Shown in pieces: positions 47,101 through 60,905 of a DNA stretch of 64,000 bases; position 1 is the first letter of the stretch, and every line of letters starts with the position of its first letter. The DNA comes from Stercorarius parasiticus. Lineage: Eukaryota > Chordata > Aves > Charadriiformes > Stercorariidae. The notes below the pieces were generated by a model, which was given only the letters and a program-made list of their open reading frames with translations, was not told where the DNA came from and searched no databases. The stretch is taken from NCBI GenBank assembly GCA_013396915.1, contig VWZL01002012.1:1-64000 (forward strand), in the 5' to 3' direction. A program made the translations under genes and the position numbers.

Positions 47101-50100
47101 AATTAGACAGATGTGAACGTGACAGTGTTAAAGTTAGCAGAAAGATGTGCATCTAATTTCTTCCACTGCCTTTGAGTAATCTGACTGAGCAAGAGATATA
47201 CAAGTGAGCACCACCAAAAAGTTCTTAGGCTCCCAAGGAGTATTTTAACAGTAGAGGTTCAGACTTTCTTTACAGAGTGGGTGGTCAAACATCAGAACAA
47301 GCATCCTAGAGAGGTGATTAATGGAAAGTAAGGATCTTACCATGATATTCACCATATTGATTAAAGCTTTGCTGGAAAAGGAAGGTATACAGTTATCTTC
47401 CATCTTACAGATGGGACAGGATCAAACATTAAGTGACTGAAAGGACTCCTTTGCTCAGGTATGCTGAAAATGCCTGTGAAAACTGGCAACTGAATCCAGT
47501 TGCATGTCCAGAGCGACACTGGATTGGCAGCCTTTTTACCTGAGTTCAGTTCTGCATTGTACCAATGACTTGTCACATCTTCTGCTTTAGCACTCTTTCC
47601 TAATTAAAACTATAAACGGTCTTATTTCATAGTAAGAGCAATAAACCTTGCAATGTTGGGCAAAAGCCCTGATGCCATGCTGCAGCAACCATTCTTTGTG
47701 CAAAGCCAAGAGGGACAGAGGTGAAACCTGTCAAGTGTAGAGATGGCATAGGCTAGTTTCTCACTTCTGTAAAGCTTTTAGGCATAAAAGAGTAATCTTG
47801 TATCCATGCAACATCATCCCAGTGACAGGATGGAACACATGCAATACTGACCTGTTTCAGCAAACATCCTTGTTTGACTACCATGCCTCTGAATTCTTCT
47901 TTCAGGACCACATCATCATCACTAGAATTTCCCTCGCAGAAAAACCCACTGTCTGGCTGTATGACCACAAGAGAAAATTCAGAAGTTACACAGCTGCTGC
48001 ATGTTTATGTACACATAAATATCTGGCTTCTCTCCATCCTGTTTTTGCCACCCAAAAAAAAAAATCAACCCTTTTACTGGAAAAATCTCCCAGTGAAATT
48101 GAGGAGCTCTCCAAGTTACCATGGAAGCATTTCAGTGTAGGTTAGGACTACATCAATGGGTCTCAGGGTATCTGAAGACAGCTGGAGCATCTGTGTATAT
48201 CTTAGTGCCTCCATTCTCCATGATTCTTGGTGTCACGTTTCCTCCATGATGGACAGGCTGGCTCTATCCCATGGTATCACAGGTTTTTAAAGGCACACAG
48301 ACAGCAGTTCATATGAAGCAATGCCAGCACAACCAATACACTCCAGGCTGGCCATCCCTGCACCCAACACACCCTTTCTCTTCCTCCATCCATTACAACT
48401 ATCTAGAATTTGGGAAGAAAAATGCTCCATCTAGGCTGTCTTCAACAACAAGAACTGCCCTTAGTTTTTGAAATCTGCCATTTTCTATAGCTGTGATGTT
48501 GTGATGTGCGGACTGGGCATTGGCTGTGTCAGGATCCATGCACCACATCCATTCCACACCAGATAAATTGTGATGCTACTTACTGAAACCTTACACTGTT
48601 CAAATGATGTAAATGTAGGTAACCATTCACATGGCTCAGAATAAACATCTGTGCTGCCTACTTGTATGATAGCAAGTCAGACATTGGCCAGCTGTGACTT
48701 CCTCACACCACACTGGTATTGAATCAAACTAGAAACAAGCTGAAAGCTAGCAGAGCACACATGGGCTGCTTGGAGAAGCGTCCCAGGTAGCCAGGAACTG
48801 TGATGGCCACAAGGCTGCCTTCACCAGCAGCATCTCTGTTTCCATTGCTGCACAGGTAAACTCTCCCTACCAGGGACACATTCTAGGAAAACAAATGAAA
48901 TAATGGGAGATTCATTTTGCTGAAGTGGAGTGATTCTACGTGTTAAATATAAACCGAATTGTAATATTTAAGCATTTTACTTGACAGAAGGCATGCTTTT
49001 TTGTTAGCGTAAGTTCCTAAGTGAAACATCTTTAAAACAGTATTTGACTGTGATTGTGATATTGCAAGTTCTTCAAATCAATCTAAAGAATATGAAGCAA
49101 TAAATTGAAAAGGTTGGGTAAGCTACCCAGGACAGGTGTTACTGGGAGATATTAAAAACTTTTGCTTCTCCCCTCACAGGCAAGTTGTGTGGGGGTGTAT
49201 GTGCGCACACGCGCTGAGTCAGATTTGATGGCTCTGCACAAAAACGGGTTTGTAGCTTAGCTTGTGCCACTCTGAGAAGCCCCATGATAACGAATTACTC
49301 TCTTCCCTTCCACTGAATCCTCAAGGGAAGTTATGGCTAAATTCTGGTTGCTGATGAAATTACCAGGAACAAAGTCTAAGCTAAAAAGAACCCAGCTTGA
49401 TCTCAGCACTCAGTTCACACTTAGAAGGATGCCATAAAAAATATCCTGCTTACAATTATTAAAGTTCATTCTGAGTCTCATGTAGAGAAAGACAATTAAC
49501 ATGGATCTCTCCATTTCTGTACAATCTTTCCTCCAGGACTTAAGAAACCCGATAAAAAACCTGAGAAAAGCACAGCATCAGCAAGTCTGAGACAGTAAAA
49601 AAACCAAACCACTCACAAAGTAATAGTAGGCATCACTGAGATCTAAGAAGGGGGTGTCTGACAGTCCCTCAGCAGCAGCCTTGGATGTATCTCCTGCAGG
49701 CTGTAGGTAGCCTTCACTCAAGAGGGAAGAGGCAAGCATCAGACCTTCTTTGCGATTTCGGATGGAGTTGCTAGACACCAGCCAGTCAATCACAGAGGTA
49801 CCTGGTTACAAAGGAACAAATAATATCAACCACAAACCAAGACAGACACAAAGAAGCCTAAAAATAAACAGGCAATAAGTCTACTCCATCTATTCAGCAA
49901 TATCCTGAAAGGTGTTCTTAGTGACAACGCAGAGAGCTAATCTGGAACAGTGCCTGGGTCATCCAGTGAGGTACAGCCGATCTGACTGATGGCAGGGGCC
50001 AGTACCACTCTTGGAACACTGTGCCTGAGGGAGAAAAGAACTGGGAGGAGATACAGGGCTGAGCTGGAAAGCCTGAGGGACAGGGACTGGGGAAGTAGGA

Positions 50101-53100
50101 AGGACAGCCACACCTGGAAAAGGCAGTCTTCCTGGCTGCTATGTTACTGACACAGTGCTGTCCAAAACAGACTTTCAACTCTAGCACCCACAGATTTGAC
50201 TTGGAGCAGGACAGGAATGACAATGTGTAACAGTTTGTTGATGAAAAATTCAGAAAGGAATAATTCTTCTGGAGTTAAGTGTTTCAGCAACTTTCTACAA
50301 AGATCTAGTTCAATCTGGCACTGGTTATATTTCTTCGTATCTCTTGCTTACCGTGGCCATAACTGAACACTTTTTCAAGCTTCATCCTTGAAGCACCTCC
50401 TGTGCTGGTCAAGAAAACATATGCCAGGTTTTCTTTTCAAACTCCTCTGTGGTCTATAGAGCTTAGAGCTGTTTTATCTATCTATAGCCTCTCGGTCCTT
50501 TGCTCTCTTTATCATATGGAAAAGAGGGACAAGAGCTCCTTACCTGTAAAGCAGTGATTGAACACCTTTTTATCTTTTTCCAGCTTCAACTCCTTTATTC
50601 CCTTTTCAGGATCTTTCATTGAGAGGTACAAAGCACTGTGCATAAAAAGAACCACAGAAACTATTAGCAAATAAAAAGTTTTAGCCAGTTCGTACAATAG
50701 TATCATTGTCATTCATGGGGTCTTCATGTTTTGCTGGCATATTAATCTCTGCAGAGCTATAGCACGGCTTAGTTTAATCTCCTGAAAAATTTATGTTGCA
50801 AAGCCTGGAGGCCTCACTATGTCACTATCACAGCTGCAGGAGCAGAGTGGGGAGTGCACAGATGACTCACCACACCCCCATATTTTCAGAATGGAACAAC
50901 TTGTGGTGACTGTAGCGTGAAGAGAGGAACACCCATTTCTGAGGCACTTTCACAGGGTCCCACAGCCTCAGTGCCAACAGGGGAGCTCACTGCTTTGCTA
51001 CGTTCCCCCAAAGGTCCTTGGCTGAGCATAAAACTTGTCGCTGTGACACCTCCAAAGCCTGCATGCTCTCAGAGGCCCTAAGTAACCTCAGTGACCCTGG
51101 TCTGACTTCCTTCCTCCCACCCGCTTTTCACTTGCTCAGAACTCTTAATTCCCTGGAGCTCTGGAATGACAAGAAGGACAAAGATTAAATGTCACAGGCT
51201 ACGTCAGAGTGACCTGACTGTTAGTCAGGGCAATCCTCTGCTGAAGCCTGTGAAGTCAGATTTAGTTGGATCTTGGCCCTGTGCAGTTTTACTGTCCTCT
51301 AAGGAACACTGCAGGCTCATTTGTATATTGGTATTTATTTAATGCTCAGAGGCAAAAAATAAGTTGTCCTCAATTTCTTTAAAGTATTCACAAACAGATG
51401 GCTTCCTCTGTGTGCCCTTTATCTCTTTTTCTCCCTTTGCCAGTTCCAAGCTCTCTGGCAGGCACCACTCTCCCCTCGCTATCCAAAGACTAGGGTAACA
51501 TCAGCGTTTCCCTGGAGAGCAAACAAAAGGTTTAAAATATTTTTGCAATAAATTATGTACGGTATAAAAATGCCTCTCCTGGAAGAATAACACTTTGGCT
51601 GGGGTCTCCTTCTGCACCGCAGTGTAGAAATCTCCTTATCAGCAAAATCCTTTGATAAATAAGCATGTTTTGGTATTAAAAATGATCTTCCCAGTTCTGA
51701 TTGCTAGCTCATTTCTGCCACATTGTGCGCTCTGAAACTGTTAGTCATGCAGAAAGGACTCTGAGGAAAACTAGACAGGTAGCATGGACAGATAAACTCA
51801 TAATTCTTCCAGACTGAGGTTACTTATCTGGCACACTGCCTGCAGATGGAAGTAAACGGGGGACCAGAGCTATAAGAACAAACCTCAGGTTGATTGTTTC
51901 AGGCAGCCTGATAGACTTTCTTGTGGATTTTCTGGCAAACCTTTGGCCTCCATCTATGCAATGAATTGCTTTCTTTATATCCCGGACCCAGGCATCTCTC
52001 TCCTCCAGGTAGGCAGCTTGAAAAAAGTGGTCCTGCTGCTTGGCTGCAGTGAGCTTGAAGACAAACTGGAATGATAAATGATGGCTTTTTAAAAAGTTAC
52101 TCTGGTGTAGCCAGTTAGGCACGATTAACCCAGTACCACCATGACTACCTGTGCCTAAGGGACTGTGGAAAGTGCCTTAGAGCCACCGTCAAACTAAAAA
52201 AAACTCTGAAGAAAAGCATGGACAGGCAGTGCAGGTAACTGACTCCTTTTGTTATTTCCTTGTGAGCAATCTTGACATTGTCGGTACAGCCAAGGTGAGT
52301 GGCACTGATATAAGTGGCTGATTTGAACTTTTGCTGGGAAGTTCAACACAGCTGAAAGGCTGAAGTGCCCAGCCCCTGCAGGCTTACAGTGGGTGTAAGT
52401 TTGTCTTAATGCTTAGAGATGTCATCAGTCTGAAGGAGAAAAAAAAAACCCATCATGTTGCTCAGCTACTGATTCACAAGGGGAGAAAAGGTCATGGTCA
52501 CACTGGAAAGCAGCTGAACACATTTGTAGCCCAGCAAACCTTTAAGGGCTTGGTAGGGAGATGATACATCCAATCCTTGGCTATACCTTATGACCACTAC
52601 CTATCCAAACACACTAGCAACAATAGAAAGACTATTTCCCAAAAATTAGAAAAGCTTTTTTAAAGGTAGTTCTTAGCAGAAAAAAAATAACACCAACTTG
52701 AAAAAAAAAAACAAACACCAAAACCAAACCACAAAGTTCACACAGTTTGATCTCGTTTTCATCCAGTGATCTTTCAGATGGAAAATCTGGATCTAATTAG
52801 GCAAGAGGGTTTCCACTTCCTCTAAAACATAGTTCTCCATAAGTGAAACTGTAATTTGTTCCATAATTTTATTAGAATAAATACAACAGGCTCTGATTCA
52901 ACAGGCACCTAAAAATGACAGGCTAATCAGCAGCAAACAGCATGGCTTTAGGAAGGCAAGTAAAGCAGAGACTATCATCAAAGAGCAGAGAGGGGTGAAT
53001 CTACAGCAACAAAATCAAAACACTGAATAAGTCTACTGAAGCCCACGTTTGTAAATGGAATGTTTCTGAACATCCCTAATACGCACCTTCCAGATTATTG

Positions 53101-56100
53101 CCAATGTGAAAAATTCTAACACCCTGCAATTGTGCAGAAGTCACACTGACTTTCATGGAAGACAGATTTCAAACTTACAAAGCAGTGGGTCTTCAAAAAT
53201 CCATTTCAGACAGAAAAGTAACCATTTCTTATCTGATACTGTACATATTTCCAGCAACACCCACCTTTTCTATTTTGCAGTAAAGAGCTACATCCTGAAA
53301 ATCAATGTGCGGTGCATGTGAAAAGCAGATAGATATCTCCAAATCCCAATATCCGTGAGTCTGTTAACACCAGGTTAACAGAATGAATTATCAAAGCATT
53401 AAAGCAAGCTTTTACTAAAGTGATAATCAGCATTCTCAAAGTTGAAGAGCTGAGAAGCAATGCACAGTGAAATGCTAAAGAAGAGCTTTCATTTCCAGTA
53501 CACAGAGGAGACTGGGAAAGCTCTTTCTCTTAACTTGAGCTTTTAGAAAGCCAGGTCACTAAAACTGACATTCAAGCTTCCTCTTAAATCGGTGAAGGCT
53601 GAGTCTCCAATCCTAAAAGTGACCAAGTCTCCCTGAGATGATGCATATCTGTTTGTGCTCTTAAGAAAAGTAGGCCATTAGACTGAACTAAACACCAACA
53701 TTTTAGATACTTTAAGTTAGGACAAATTAATCTGACTATAAGCAACCATGCATGATAATGCCATCCACAGGAAAGCCATGGAGAAAACACAGAAAACACA
53801 AATATAGAAGAATTACCATCACATTAAGCAATGATCAAACTTCATATCAAGAACAGTGAACAGTGGTGAATGCATTTTGAAATAAAAATCTCAGAATATG
53901 CAGTTGCAGCCTCTTATGAACAGGCTATATCTCTGTTTAACAATTCCAGAATTGCTTCCTTTCCCCTCAGCACCTGCTTTTTGCAATTGATTTAGTAAAC
54001 AAAGTGTGTTGGTGATGTGCCTGATAGGCCCTGATGCAGATACAAGCACATTTAAAAAGCTGAAATCTAACCAAATGAATATAAAAGTCTGCTTGTGGCT
54101 CAATAGTTCTTGCTCCAAACTGGGCCCAAGTGAGTGAGACGGGACTTATAACTGGCCTAATGAGAATTATCCCACTTTTCACCCTACAGAACTCCTGTCC
54201 TAAAAATACACTTTAATTTCTAGCCATATGAAGTAAATGTAGGCAAACCACTAAGAACTAGAATAATTCCCATAAGAGGAAGAACTGTATGTTTTGGCAC
54301 ATAACTGATAAGAAGGCAGGATGGAATGCAGAGGCTTTGGATTCAGCAGTAAATTAAAGATGTAAAATGTAAGATACAAAAATCAAGATACTATATTTCC
54401 AAGGAATACATGTAGAAATTTAGGTTTAATCACATTGGGCAGTAACTGCTTGTAAGAACAATCCCAGTGGTGGCGTTGCTCATACGAATGAGCATGCTGC
54501 AGTTTTGACTATTTGAACAGTGCAAATTTTAAGACAAAATACATCTTCAGGGCTGTTGGGCTACAGACATGCAGAACAATCTCATCAACTCAATAAGGAG
54601 GATCTGCTCCAACACCTGTGGAAGTCATTTGGCTCGCTTCCACCCACTTCAGCAAACTCTGCATCAGATCTTACTTATGAAAAGGTGTTTTGACTGCCTC
54701 AACCCCCAGGTCTAAGATCCTTCCCTTTTTCTCTATTCCCCTTCAAAAAAGGTCCCTGCAAATAAAATGAAACATAATGTAAAACTTATTATGTAAACTC
54801 ATAATATAAAATGAAGCATAATGTAAAACTCGATCCTCAAAGACTTCACCGCCCTTTGACACAGATGCAGCCCATCTTCTGCAAACTAGTACATCTTCTA
54901 GCAACCCTTTAGGCAGGTGAGGATCTCTCTCACTCTGCCTTCAGCAGACATCCAATACTTCAGATCTCTCTGCCTATTTTGTAGAAAGCACATATGCTAG
55001 TGAATTATCTTTTTATTATTGTCAAATGTGTTACTGTTACTGACATTTCCAAGCAACTACTATAGACGAATACTGATGTCAGTACCTCTGTGGGAGTTAA
55101 AAAAAACAAAACACAAAAACCCAACCAAACAAAAAAACACCACAAAACTGTTTGGAAAGGAATGCTTTGTGAGAAAAACTTCATTTCTACCATTATAATG
55201 AAGGATCTGTGATGCTCCTGAACATAGTACCCTTCTCCCCGTGCATTATACCTCATGTATAGAGTAAGGAGTGCTGTGCTGAGGCTTGTTAATTAGATGA
55301 TGTAGAAACATGGCTTCAAATCAGCAGAATTAGAATAAAATACTTAAGTTTTGTTCCTTTACTTGGTTATTTAATGTTCCTGCTCTGTGCTCTAGTCCCT
55401 AGATGTAATTATGCTTCACTTCTATTATTCATGGTTTGCAGACAATGTAAAGCCGAGCACTGTAACAAAGAACTCCCAGTGGGTGCCCAGGCAATGGACT
55501 GACACACAGCCACACAGCTGAAGCAGAGGGTCAGATCTGAGGCTGCAGGGGTTAAGCAGTCAGGCTTGCCCAGCCGTGTCCGAGGGTGGCTCAGGCAGGA
55601 GCTGTTAGCAATGAAGAAGAGCAAATAGGCTTGACCAGCAGTCAATCTCAAACCCTTCTGAATCAGTCAGACAATCGCCCTTGCCAGCTCAGGGATCAAA
55701 ATGTCTATGACTGGCATGAGGTGGGAACGCATGACCATGCAATTCTCCTTCCAGGCATGATAATACAGTCTCCTTCTGTGGACAACTCCCAGTACCTAGG
55801 AAGAGCGAGGAAGAGCAGGGAGCTCTTAATAAATCCTTCTCTGGGTGGGATTTCCAAGGTAATGGCCCTCTAAAACCTTTTTGTTACCAGGAAAAGCAGC
55901 CATCTACAACTTCTTTCACTCAGCACAGAATTAACAGCAATCTTTATTCTCTGCCCCATCCTTTTATTGTAACTGCCTCAAAGAGCTATTAAGTTAAGAG
56001 CCCCTTTTTGTTAACAGATGTAATTCTAACAAGACTCAACAAAGAATCAACTTTAAACTGTAATTGGATAATGTTCCAGATTCTGGGGGACCCCTTTGTT

Positions 56101-59100
56101 ACAGTAATTCCTGGGGGTATAATGCCTATTTGATGAAATTAACAGTTGCTGAAATAACAAATGACTGCCTAAAGATATGACCTTTGCTCACACTAGAAAT
56201 CCTGTTTTACCAACAACTATTTTTCAGGAACCCTGTAACAAAGTATATCTGCTTGTACATTTATCTTCCTGTATCTTATTTTCTGTCAAGTAAGACTCTG
56301 GATTTGTGAATATAATGATCTGTGTGTTTCACCAGGAATTGGGACCTCAGTCTGTGCACTTGCTAGCCTTGACCTTAAACATCCCAAACACGTAGACGTT
56401 TGAACTATTTTCTATAAATCAGTTTTGGCTTTTATTCTCTCTCTGAGTGTAGATGTGACTCTTAGTCACTTGCAAAAGCCCTACAAGTAACAATGCAGTG
56501 TGTGATTAATACAGATTGCACGAATGTAAAGTGTGTGGGGTCAGGTAGTTACCAAATGGTAATAAAAAGGTTTGGAATTACAGCGTTACTTGGGCATTTG
56601 TGTCACAGCATTTATTTCCTTCCTGTCTGAGCAAGTCAGTTATTGCTCTTTGACAATAAATAAACGCTTCCACTCCTCATGAAATTGTTTCCCACATTTT
56701 TATTCCATGGTAGCTAGATTTATATTTAATACAGGAGTTGTGCCATTCAGTTGATAAGTATACTCACAACAATATAATTTGGTTCTGCTCTCTGACAGAC
56801 TCAGAGATTTTTAAAAAACAGGAAAAAAAAAATCACTTTCTGAATTGCTCCTCTTGAACTATCCTGAATTCTTCCTGAGCAGTCACACCTTTCAAACACT
56901 ACACAAGTCCAAGCCTGCTTGTGACCTTCTAAAACAAGTTAGAGTTGCCACTAGTATAAGCATAAGTAATTTGTAACCACCACCCTTGTGCTCCTTCAGT
57001 GCCTCCAGGAGTATAAGTATGCTGTCAATCATTGTTATTAAAAAAGTACTTACCATTCTTTTGCCAAAATCTTGGCATGGGCTGTTAATAGAACTTCCTT
57101 TCAGTGGGATCATCCCTTTGGGGCTGTTGTCAGCCTTCCGCTTGTAGAATTCAATTCCATCTTCTAAGAGCACGACCCACATCGGCTTCCAGGTATTAAA
57201 AATGCTGCCCTGCATCAATAAACCACTGTGTATATTAGGTTCAATAAATCATTTTTCACATGATATCCACTAAAGATATGACCTTTCAGGGAGTGTCTGA
57301 CTGACACTAAGATAAGTATAGTTAGTGTCTCAAGGGGAACATACCACAACCACACCCATCTTACCATGCAGTTAAAAAACACTGTTGTTGTTCTTCTGAC
57401 CACCATTAATTTCCCCTTGTAGTCATCCCAGCCATGAGTTTTTCCAAAATCGCATTGCCTGCCCCAGCAGGTATCAGTCCCAACCACTGTCTTCAAAATG
57501 ACAGTGGTAATATTACGAATAATCCTCAAAATTTCTGGGTGTGAACCGGCACATTAGGACTGCCTCTTTAACTTGGGCATCCTGTGCTCTATTTAGGACT
57601 TGATGCTACAATACAGTCAGTCATTGAAGCTTGGCTGTCTAATAAGAAAGCACACATCTCAGAGGTTTTCTAGACATATAAGAACAAACTGCACGAGTAA
57701 TTAATAGTTTAAGGGCCTGAAGTTGCAGATCTCCAGAGATCTCCAGCTACTGTGGTGAGGAATTGAGGTTCTTCATTTCATCTTTTAAAGCTTTTACTTC
57801 CTATTCCAGAAACACAGCTGTTAGATGCAAGAAATACAGAGATAAAGACATGGCCAGATCCTACATAGAGTGAAAAACACAGCAAAACTCTTCGGGACTC
57901 AGAGAGGAACAACCTGTTTCTCTGTGTTGAGCACGATTAACTGCTGAAATTACTCAGATTGTTGCACTCTAGCTAGATGATCTCTCTGGTCCTGCCTGCA
58001 ACCAGCTTCAGAAGTGGTCACAATCCCAGATACCCAAGTGACTTACTGCTGAGCCAAATGAACATTTAGATGTGCTGAATACCAGCAGTTCCTCTGAAGA
58101 GTTACTACCAATACACACAACCAATATTTGTGGGTCCCAAATCAGAAGCCATCCTTCAAAAATACTAGCTTCCCTTGCTCTGTTACAAAGAGAGACGAAA
58201 ATTTACCCTCCCACTCCTACAACTCCATCCACAGCACCCCTGTCCTCCTCAGACCATGGTGGCTGAGCCGTGCTAAAGCTGCAGACAGAAGCAAGGCAGC
58301 TACCGTTGTGCTGTGCAAATGGCTTTGTTTGATTTGTTAAACGTGAAAGCTGGGCAGAGTTAGTTACATTTGCATTTTGTATTTCTGCAGAAGTGAATGG
58401 GACAGAAACAGGCTGAGTCTTTTTTTATTATTCCCCAAATTAACCTTTTGTCTGTCATATCCTTTGTGGCTGCCCTACCTTCCAAGAACGGCCTTTTGCA
58501 CTCTGAATTGGACCTTATGTTAAATTACAGGGTGGTGAGGGAAAAGAGTCAGCTGAGATCTTATTAAGAGCAAGACCTGCTTCCAGCCTCTGCAGTCCTC
58601 ACTGGAAGCCAGAAGGTGCCCCACAAATGAACGCTACCTTCCAAAGGGAAGTCACTGCCCTGGGGGTTCTCTGGAAGCCCAGCTATACAGGGAACTACAA
58701 AAAAGAATCTCATCTAGGTATACCACATATGGGTTGACTGCTATTTTCTTTTGATTTTTTTTTGTTTTGTTGTGTTTTGTTTTTTTTTTAATAAACCATA
58801 AGAATTTACCTTTTTTTGAGAGCCCAAATTGACCCACTGGTTGATTTTCTGCTAAGAAATCAATTAAGATGATGAGCCAAGACAAGAGCTGTTGCAATTT
58901 CCTTTTGTTTGCGGATTTACCACAGGTTAGAACAGTTCTACTCATAAACAGACAAGTCCAGTACTTCCTGAAGACCAGACTCTGACATGCTCTGCCAATG
59001 GAAGCCATCACGGAGCAGTTTTAGACTGGCAGTCTCAGATACACACCATCAGCAAAAGCAAACATGGTCACATTGTTCTCATCTAAAACATCTCACGAAA

Positions 59101-60905
59101 GATAAGCAAGCAGGATGCTGGATTTGATTTTCCTGGACTAAAAATCAAATTGTCACACCTACTCGAAAGACTGCAGATACGGACGGGTATTCCTTTAATT
59201 GGTCTCTTGAAATCATTAGCCACTTTAAAAACACATGCAACCTCCCTTTGGTAGGACAACTTCTTTTTTTTTTTAACATCTGCAGCACTACAAGATTAGA
59301 AAATTAGCTGTTTCTTACGCTCAGAAGATGACACAAGGCCCCAAAATATACGAACAGAGGTTTAAGCTGTCCTAAATCAACGCTGAAGTCTGAACCCAGG
59401 TTTACTGGAGGTCACGTCCCAGTTAAAGCACTGGCCCCCAAGCACAGCACTGTTCCCCAGCCTGATGTAAATATCAAGATGAGAAAGTCAGTGGCTGCAT
59501 GCATGACTCCTTTGGGAGGTCAAATCCTTGGTTTCACTTTACAGGCAAAAAGGAGAAGAAGAGACTACATAATTAGCAGATAAAGTTAATCAGGAGCCTG
59601 CTCGTCCTAGCTGGAAGCTCTGGTGATGGAGTTCACAACAGCCTCACTGATATATCAAACAGCTGGTACCAGTCTGATCTGTATCTTCTGCTTCTTTTGC
59701 CCTCCAGCCCTTCCTCTAGCACACTGCTGCTACTCACCACCACCAGAAGCTCAATTCTGCAGGGACAGAGCCACTTACAAGGCTGGCTGTTCTAGGAAAT
59801 TGGCACAATTTCCACTTCCCTGTTGTCGTTGCAACAGCACCCAGCAGCAATTTTAGTATTACCTGCACAGAGAGACTTTTTGGGGACCCAGCACCCACAG
59901 GAATGTGAGGGACTGACACTGGCACATCTGTATGCATCTTATCCCTGGCAGACCCAGCCAGGCACACAGTTTGGGATTGTCACAGCGTCTAAGTTTCCAG
60001 CCATTCCCCTGTCACAGAGGAACATAGATTGTGAGCCACTTGCTCTACATATCAGGCCACTGGAACTGGAGATCTGCTGGAGATAGCAGATAGCACAACT
60101 TGCTGTGCAGCTTTGCAATTACTTTATGAACTTACTTCCTTTTAGCGTCGGTGGAAATAAGACTGAGGAGTGGCCTCTTCACTATACGGGTGCCAGATCA
60201 GAGATCCCTCCAGCCAGCTGCTCTGAGTGAAATTCTCATTTTGATGAGCAGAGACACTACATCTTGCTCCACTACTGACACTGTTTAGCTGGCTGCTTTA
60301 AGCCAGACTGATCTCACTAAGGATTTAAGTAAGTCAAGGCTTTATCCTATGGGCTCTCCCACAAAAGTGTCCAAAACTGCTGTGGGGCAGTGACTGTGTT
60401 CCCAAACAAGGGAAGTGCCCATGGCCACACACACTGTCTCTAGGCCAAGGTGCTCTGACCTCTTTAATCTCACTGTGCTTCTTTGATGTTTAACTTGGTG
60501 ATTAAGTGCTATTGAGTAGGTGTGGCCATTTCAAGCTTTTACCTGTTTTGCCAAGCTTCCACTAACGGTATTAGGTTAGTTCATAAAAATACAAATCTTT
60601 TGATCCAAAAGGTACATCTGAGATACGTGCAAAATGCCTTTTGTAGTATTCTGACAAGATATAACAGTTAGCAAGTACCTCTATAATCACTAACACCACA
60701 TTGGTTTACTGCTCATGGAATTCTGTTCATTTGCCTTTTCTTTTAGGAAAAAAGGATCCTTTTTTTAATAACTGAAACCAAAGTATGTTTCCCTACACCT
60801 CCCCAACCTGTTCAGAGTTAGCTTCCTCCTCCACTCAGTCCAAAAATGCCCACTTACCTTCTTAACCAAGTAGCCCTCCCTTATGCGCATCGGTTCTCGC
60901 TCCAT
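43999..60905 (-). CDS. PLEK: PLEK, pleckstrin (complete, nine coding exons, 353 aa)
   Basis: Exons on the minus strand: 60858-60905, 57054-57209, 51884-52065, 50544-50635, 49617-49801, 47852-47956, 46268-46351, 45018-45087 and 43999-44138. All phases agree, and the sum is 353 codons plus TGA (human 350). Order: PH domain 1 (about 6-103), a short basic loop with KSTRKS (Ser115, Thr116, Ser119, matching the PKC sites of human pleckstrin), DEP domain (about 138-223), PH domain 2 (about 246-349), ending SRTGK. Known role: the major PKC substrate of platelets and leukocytes, binding phosphoinositides at membranes and affecting actin and secretion. The extra length is two residues at the N-terminus (MEREPMRIREG) and one in the PH2 loop. 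No break is seen. Confidence 0.98.
45018..45087 (-). CDS. PLEK: PLEK exon 8
   Basis: Reads GEEPLGAIHLRGCVVTAVED: the middle strands of PH2. Acceptor CTCACCAG, donor GTAAGG; leaves in phase 1. Confidence 0.97.
46268..46351 (-). CDS. PLEK: PLEK exon 7
   Basis: Reads GHRRKNWKVRKFVLRDD.. to HYYDPAG, the basic beta1-beta2 phosphoinositide-contacting region of PH2. Acceptor TTTTCCTAG, donor GTGAGA. Confidence 0.97.
46765..46785 (+). repeat. Short (CAA)n run in a PLEK intron
   Basis: About six to seven CAA units. Confidence 0.9.
47852..47956 (-). CDS. PLEK: PLEK exon 6
   Basis: Reads PDSGFFCEGNSSDDDVVLKE and on to KQGCLLKQ: the end of DEP, an acidic linker and the start of PH2. Both ends are in phase 0. 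Confidence 0.97.
49617..49801 (-). CDS. PLEK: PLEK exon 5 (DEP core)
   Basis: Enters with 2 nt and reads TSVIDWLVSSNSIRNRKEG to DLSDAYYYF. It is the main body of the DEP domain. Acceptor TTTGTAACCAG, donor GTGAGT. Confidence 0.97.
50544..50635 (-). CDS. PLEK: PLEK exon 4
   Basis: Reads ALYLSMKDPEKGIKELKLEK to NHCFT, the N-terminal part of the DEP domain. Phases 2 in and 1 out fit both neighbours. Confidence 0.97.
51884..52065 (-). CDS. PLEK: PLEK exon 3 (end of PH1, PKC-site loop)
   Basis: Reads FVFKLTAAKQQDHFFQAAYL, DAWVRDIKKAI with the PH-domain Trp, then RFARKSTRKSIRLP with the three PKC target residues. Acceptor TATCATTCCAG, donor GTTTGT. Confidence 0.97.
52066..57053 (-). other. PLEK: PLEK intron 2
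   Basis: Five kilobases with no second gene seen. A 44-bp imperfect tandem duplication lies at 54762-54830, and A/C-rich runs near 52680 and 55100. Confidence 0.45.
54762..54830. repeat. Imperfect tandem duplication, 44-bp spacing
   Basis: taaaatgaaacataatgtaa at 54763 recurs with one change at 54807, and both continue into aact. Confidence 0.8.
57054..57209 (-). CDS. PLEK: PLEK exon 2 (PH1)
   Basis: Reads GSIFNTWKPMWVVLLEDGIE to CQDFGKRM: 52 codons, both ends in phase 0. Very close to human pleckstrin. Confidence 0.98.
57210..60857 (-). other. PLEK: PLEK intron 1
   Basis: No clear additional gene. A minus-strand piece ending at CTGTGCAG/GTAATA near 59862 looks like an exon end but has no partner I could phase with confidence. 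Confidence 0.45.
60858..60905 (-). CDS. PLEK: PLEK exon 1
   Basis: ATG at 60903-60905, reading MEREPMRIREGYLVKK to donor GTAAGT. The start is fixed by homology of REGYLVKK to the pleckstrin N-terminus. Confidence 0.97.

Noticed and set aside
55440..56690. Possible old LTR element in PLEK intron 2
   Set aside because: The composition differs slightly from its flanks and some LTR-like words occur, but no paired ends, primer site or target duplication could be found.
57215..57529. 104-codon minus-strand ORF next to PLEK exon 2
   Set aside because: It ends at the exon-2 acceptor region and shows no domain. PLEK exon 1 is clearly at 60858-60905.
59862..59950. Minus-strand segment ending CTGTGCAG/GTAATA in PLEK intron 1
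   Set aside because: It has a good donor but several weak acceptors. In phase with the candidate exon B, the strongest acceptor gives an early stop.
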